Below, in pieces: positions 61,360 to 64,000 of a stretch of DNA of 64,000 nt. The position numbers and the translations under genes are program-made. Under the pieces are notes generated by a model. It was not told the DNA's origin, searched no databases, and was given only the letters and a program-made list of their open reading frames with translations. Location of the stretch: positions 806,001 through 870,000 of the forward strand of contig NZ_LT629755.1 in the NCBI RefSeq assembly GCF_900104685.1, written 5' to 3'. Each line of letters starts with the position of its first letter. The stretch's first letter is position 1. The stretch comes from Agromyces flavus. GTDB lineage: Bacteria > Actinomycetota > Actinomycetes > Actinomycetales > Microbacteriaceae.

Positions 61360-62178
61360 GTGGAAGACATGACCGACGCCCTGCACGCCGATCCGTCCCG
61401 CCACCGGGGGCACGAACAGCAGACGATCGACCGACTCTGGGACTTCGCCGATCCGGCGGCGAGCGAGGAGCGCTTCCGCGCGGCCGCCGCCGACGAGGAG
61501 CACTCGGCGCACGAACGCGCCGTGATGGCCACGCAGCTCGCGCGCGCGATCGGCATCCAGCACCGCGACGACGAGGCGCTCGCCGTGCTCGCCGAACTCG
61601 AGGCCGCCGAGCGCGAGGGCGAGACGCCCGAGGAGTCGGCCGAGCTCGTGGCGCGCATCGCGCTCGAGCGAGGCCGCATCGCCGCGGCATCCGAGCACGG
61701 CGACGAAGCGGTGCCCTACCTCACCCGGGCCGTCCGCGAGGCTGCGCTCTCCGGATCGACCTTCCTCGTCCTCGACGCACTCCACATGCTCGCGCTCAAC
61801 GACACCGGCCACGAAGAGGAGTGGGCCGCCGAGGGCTTCGACATCCTCGACGGCGTGCGCGACCCGCGACTCAAGCGCTGGGGCGTCGCGCTGCACAACA
61901 ACCTCGGTTGGACCAAGCACGATCGCGGCGATGCGGGGGCTGCGCTCTACCACTTCGAGAAGGCCGTCGAGGCGGCCGACCAGTACGGCACCGCCGGCCA
62001 GCAGCACGTCGCCCGCTGGTCCGTGGGCCGGGCGCTCCGCAGCCTCGGCCGCACCGACGAGGCGCTCGAGCTGCAGCGGGAGCTCGCGCGCGCGCGGCCC
62101 GACGACACGTACGTCCAGGCCGAGATCGAGGCGCTCACCGCCGCGACGACGGAGGCGGAGCCTACGATCGAGCCATGA
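61360..62178 (+). CDS. Tetratricopeptide-repeat protein
   Basis: A 272-residue soluble protein made of helical hairpins of the TPR type, rich in Ala, Glu and Arg. Recognisable repeats include H-N-N-L-G-W-T-K-H-D-R-G-D-A-G-A-A-L (about 177–195) and the C-terminal A-L-R-S-L-G-R-T-D-E-A-L. It starts at GTG 61360 with GGAG upstream and overlaps recG by 4 bp (ATGA), an arrangement conserved in related actinobacteria. It probably binds a partner protein; no catalytic residues are visible. Confidence 0.75.
   Translation: MEDMTDALHADPSRHRGHEQQTIDRLWDFADPAASEERFRAAAADEEHSAHERAVMATQLARAIGIQHRDDEALAVLAELEAAEREGETPEESAELVARIALERGRIAAASEHGDEAVPYLTRAVREAALSGSTFLVLDALHMLALNDTGHEEEWAAEGFDILDGVRDPRLKRWGVALHNNLGWTKHDRGDAGAALYHFEKAVEAADQYGTAGQQHVARWSVGRALRSLGRTDEALELQRELARARPDDTYVQAEIEALTAATTEAEPTIEP
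62163..62168 (+). promoter_or_regulatory. -10 box TACGAT of recG
   Basis: TACGAT lies inside the end of the TPR gene, 6 nt before the recG ATG at 62175. The sequence TACGATCGAGCCATG is nearly identical to that before the TetR gene at 8863. It gives recG an additional leaderless promoter. Confidence 0.5.
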
Positions 62179-64000
62179 CGGCCGAACGCGTGGCGGAGGG
62201 GGCACTGACGCTCGACAGCCGGCTGACGACCGCGCTCGGCGGTCGGACCGCCCAGGCACTGCAGCGCGCATGGGGCTACACGACCGTGGGCGACCTGCTC
62301 GCGCACTACCCCCGGAGGTACGCGACCCGCGGCGAGCTGACCGCACTCGCCGAGCTTCCGCTCGACGAGAACGTCACGATCGTCGCCGAGGTGCTCGAGG
62401 TCCGCGAACGCACGATGCGCTCGCGCCGCGGATCGATCCTCGAGGCCAAGATCTCCGACGGCACCGGCATCCTCACGCTCACCTTCTTCAACCAGAAGTG
62501 GCGGGCCAACGAGCTGCGGCCCGGCGTCCGCGGCATGTTCGCCGGCAAGGTCTCCGACTACCGCGGCGCCCGCCAGCTCGCTCATCCCGACTACCAGCTC
62601 TTCGACGAGGCGCAGCCGGTCTCGGGTGCGGATGCCGCGGCGGTGCGCTGGGCGACCGCCCCGATCCCGATCTACCCCGCGACGGGCAGCCTGTCGAGCT
62701 GGCAGGTGCAGAACGCGGTCGCGCTCATCCTCGACGGGCTCGGCCCCGTCGAGGATCCGCTGCCCGACGGCGTGCGGAGCGCACGCGGCCTGCTCACCCA
62801 TCGCGAGGCGCTCGAGCTCGTGCACCGGCCCGAACGCGACGTCGACTGGAAGGCCGCACGGCGCACGCTCCGCTTCACCGAGGCCTTCGTGCTGCAGACG
62901 GCGCTGCTCGAGCGACGTGCGGCGGCACGTGCGCACGAGGCGGTCCGTCGCGAGCCCGCTCCCGGCGGCCTCCTCGAGCGCTTCGAGGCGGCGCTGCCGT
63001 TCGAACTGACCGACGACCAGCACGCGGTCGGCGCCGAGATCCTCCACGACCTCGCCGAACCGGTCCCGATGAACCGGCTCGTGCAGGGCGAGGTCGGCTC
63101 GGGCAAGACCGTGGTGGCACTCCGGGCGATGCTCGTGGTCGCCGAGTCGGGCGGCCAGGCGGCGCTCCTCGCGCCGACCGAGGTGCTCGCCGCGCAGCAC
63201 CTGCGGTCGATCGTGCGCATGCTCGGTCCCGAGCTCTCCGCCGAGGTGATGCCGACGCTGGTCACCGGGCAGCTGCCCGCCGCCGACCGGCGCAAGGCGG
63301 CCCTGCGCGTGGCCGCCGGCCAGGCGCGGATCGTCGTCGGAACCCACGCGCTGCTGGGCGACACGACCTCGTTCGCCGACCTCGGGCTCATCGTCGTCGA
63401 CGAGCAGCACCGGTTCGGCGTCGAGCAGCGCGAGGCGCTCCGCCTCAAGGGCCGCCATCCGCACGTGCTCGTGCTCACGGCGACGCCGATCCCGCGCACG
63501 GTGGCGATGACCGTCTTCGGCGACCTCGACGTGTCGACCATCCGCGAGCTGCCGGCCGGCCGTGCGGGAATCCAGACGCACGTCGTGCCGCTGGCCGAGC
63601 GGCCCGCCTGGCGCGCCCGGGTGTGGGAGCGGCTCGCCGAGGAGCTCGCACAGGGTCGCCAGGGCTTCGTCGTCTGCCCGGCGATCGATGCGAAGGTCGC
63701 CGAGGAGGCCGACCCGCCCGAGGGCGAGCCGGCGCCGACCGCGGGCCCCGCGGCATCCGTCGCCTCGGTGCTCGCCGAGGTGCGGGCGAACCCGAACCTG
63801 GCCGACGCGCGCGTCGCACCGCTCCACGGCCGCATGGCCGCCGACGAGAAGGACGACGTGATGCGCTCCTTCGCGGGGCACGATCTCGACGTGCTCGTCG
63901 CGACCACGGTGATCGAGGTGGGCGTCGACGTGCCCAACGCGAGCACCATGGTCGTGGTCGACGCCGACCGGTTCGGGGTGTCGCAGTTGCACCAGCTCCG
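62175..64000 (+). CDS. recG: ATP-dependent DNA helicase RecG (5' part, runs off the window)
   Basis: The first 608 residues of a superfamily 2 helicase that remodels stalled replication forks. An N-terminal wedge/OB-fold region (about 55–150) is followed by the helicase core: V-Q-G-E-V-G-S-G-K-T (motif I), A-P-T-E-V-L-A (Ia), V-D-E-Q-H-R-F-G (II, DEQH form), T-A-T-P-I-P-R-T (III) and V-A-T-T-V-I-E-V-G-V-D-V (V). The full protein is usually about 720–740 residues, so about 120–130 are missing at the right edge. It overlaps the TPR gene by 4 bp. Confidence 0.95.
   Translation, partial: MTAERVAEGALTLDSRLTTALGGRTAQALQRAWGYTTVGDLLAHYPRRYATRGELTALAELPLDENVTIVAEVLEVRERTMRSRRGSILEAKISDGTGILTLTFFNQKWRANELRPGVRGMFAGKVSDYRGARQLAHPDYQLFDEAQPVSGADAAAVRWATAPIPIYPATGSLSSWQVQNAVALILDGLGPVEDPLPDGVRSARGLLTHREALELVHRPERDVDWKAARRTLRFTEAFVLQTALLERRAAARAHEAVRREPAPGGLLERFEAALPFELTDDQHAVGAEILHDLAEPVPMNRLVQGEVGSGKTVVALRAMLVVAESGGQAALLAPTEVLAAQHLRSIVRMLGPELSAEVMPTLVTGQLPAADRRKAALRVAAGQARIVVGTHALLGDTTSFADLGLIVVDEQHRFGVEQREALRLKGRHPHVLVLTATPIPRTVAMTVFGDLDVSTIRELPAGRAGIQTHVVPLAERPAWRARVWERLAEELAQGRQGFVVCPAIDAKVAEEADPPEGEPAPTAGPAASVASVLAEVRANPNLADARVAPLHGRMAADEKDDVMRSFAGHDLDVLVATTVIEVGVDVPNASTMVVVDADRFGVSQLHQL

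Noticed and set aside
1..64000. Mobile elements, prophage, CRISPR or toxin islands
   Set aside because: No transposase, integrase, phage structural gene, regularly spaced repeats or inverted terminal repeats were seen; gene style is uniform.

Overview
This is high-GC actinobacterial chromosomal DNA. The gene content (serA, leuB, ilvE, gltX next to tRNA-Gln, leuCD–murA–plsC–gpsA–ddl–thiL–rsmD–recG) and protein style point to Micrococcales, most likely a Microbacteriaceae member such as Agromyces; the genus is inferred from general resemblance only. No insertion sequence, prophage, CRISPR array or rRNA was seen. Most of the window is ordinary core genome, with a few accessory blocks.

Layout. 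1–5672: a membrane-anchored SARP/STAND regulator (413–4657, minus) set among three small lipoproteins (42, 4771, 5430, plus) and the decayed tail of a second copy of the regulator (about 5265–5345, minus). Each lipoprotein start has the same promoter geometry: 8-mers with an ATACC core, spaced 11 and 22 bp, then 8 bp, a -10-like hexamer, then 6–7 nt to the ATG. This resembles the SARP target rule and makes the block a candidate self-contained surface signalling system; it is the most unusual part of the window. 5725–19400: two small membrane proteins, serA, a TetR/MFS efflux pair with its operator, leuB, ilvE, a GNAT and an FAH-family enzyme, TetR/SPW proteins, a class V aminotransferase divergent from a LysR regulator, then gltX and tRNA-Gln. 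19515–26147 (minus): an operon of a DUF1704 metallopeptidase, a GshB-like ATP-grasp ligase and a beta-lactamase-fold hydrolase, preceded by a large membrane patatin. 26351–35773: an MFS pump, a class A penicillin-binding protein, a membrane protein plus lipoprotein pair, a bare xxxLxxG heptad-rod protein, an MBL-fold hydrolase, a diacylglycerol-kinase-family protein and tRNA-Glu. 35856–37077: a yybP-ykoY (Mn2+) riboswitch ahead of a TerC-family protein.

37187–52380 is a tight 15-kb cluster: PP2C phosphatase, FHA protein, Ser/Thr kinase, FHA–HTH protein, a 1781-residue surface protein built of Ig/cadherin-like repeats, MoxR ATPase, DUF58 protein, a transglutaminase-fold membrane protein that has lost its catalytic triad, and another FHA protein. 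It looks like a phosphorylation-controlled assembly system for a surface rod. 52380–64000: a leucine leader peptide with hairpin controls leuCD; then come murA, an acyltransferase, gpsA, ddl (with a 101-bp gpsA/ddl overlap), DUF3515, thiL, rsmD, a TPR protein and the 5' part of recG, which runs off the window.

Many genes start 6–8 nt after a TANNNT hexamer, so leaderless transcription seems common here. All calls come from reading the sequence; no database search was run.
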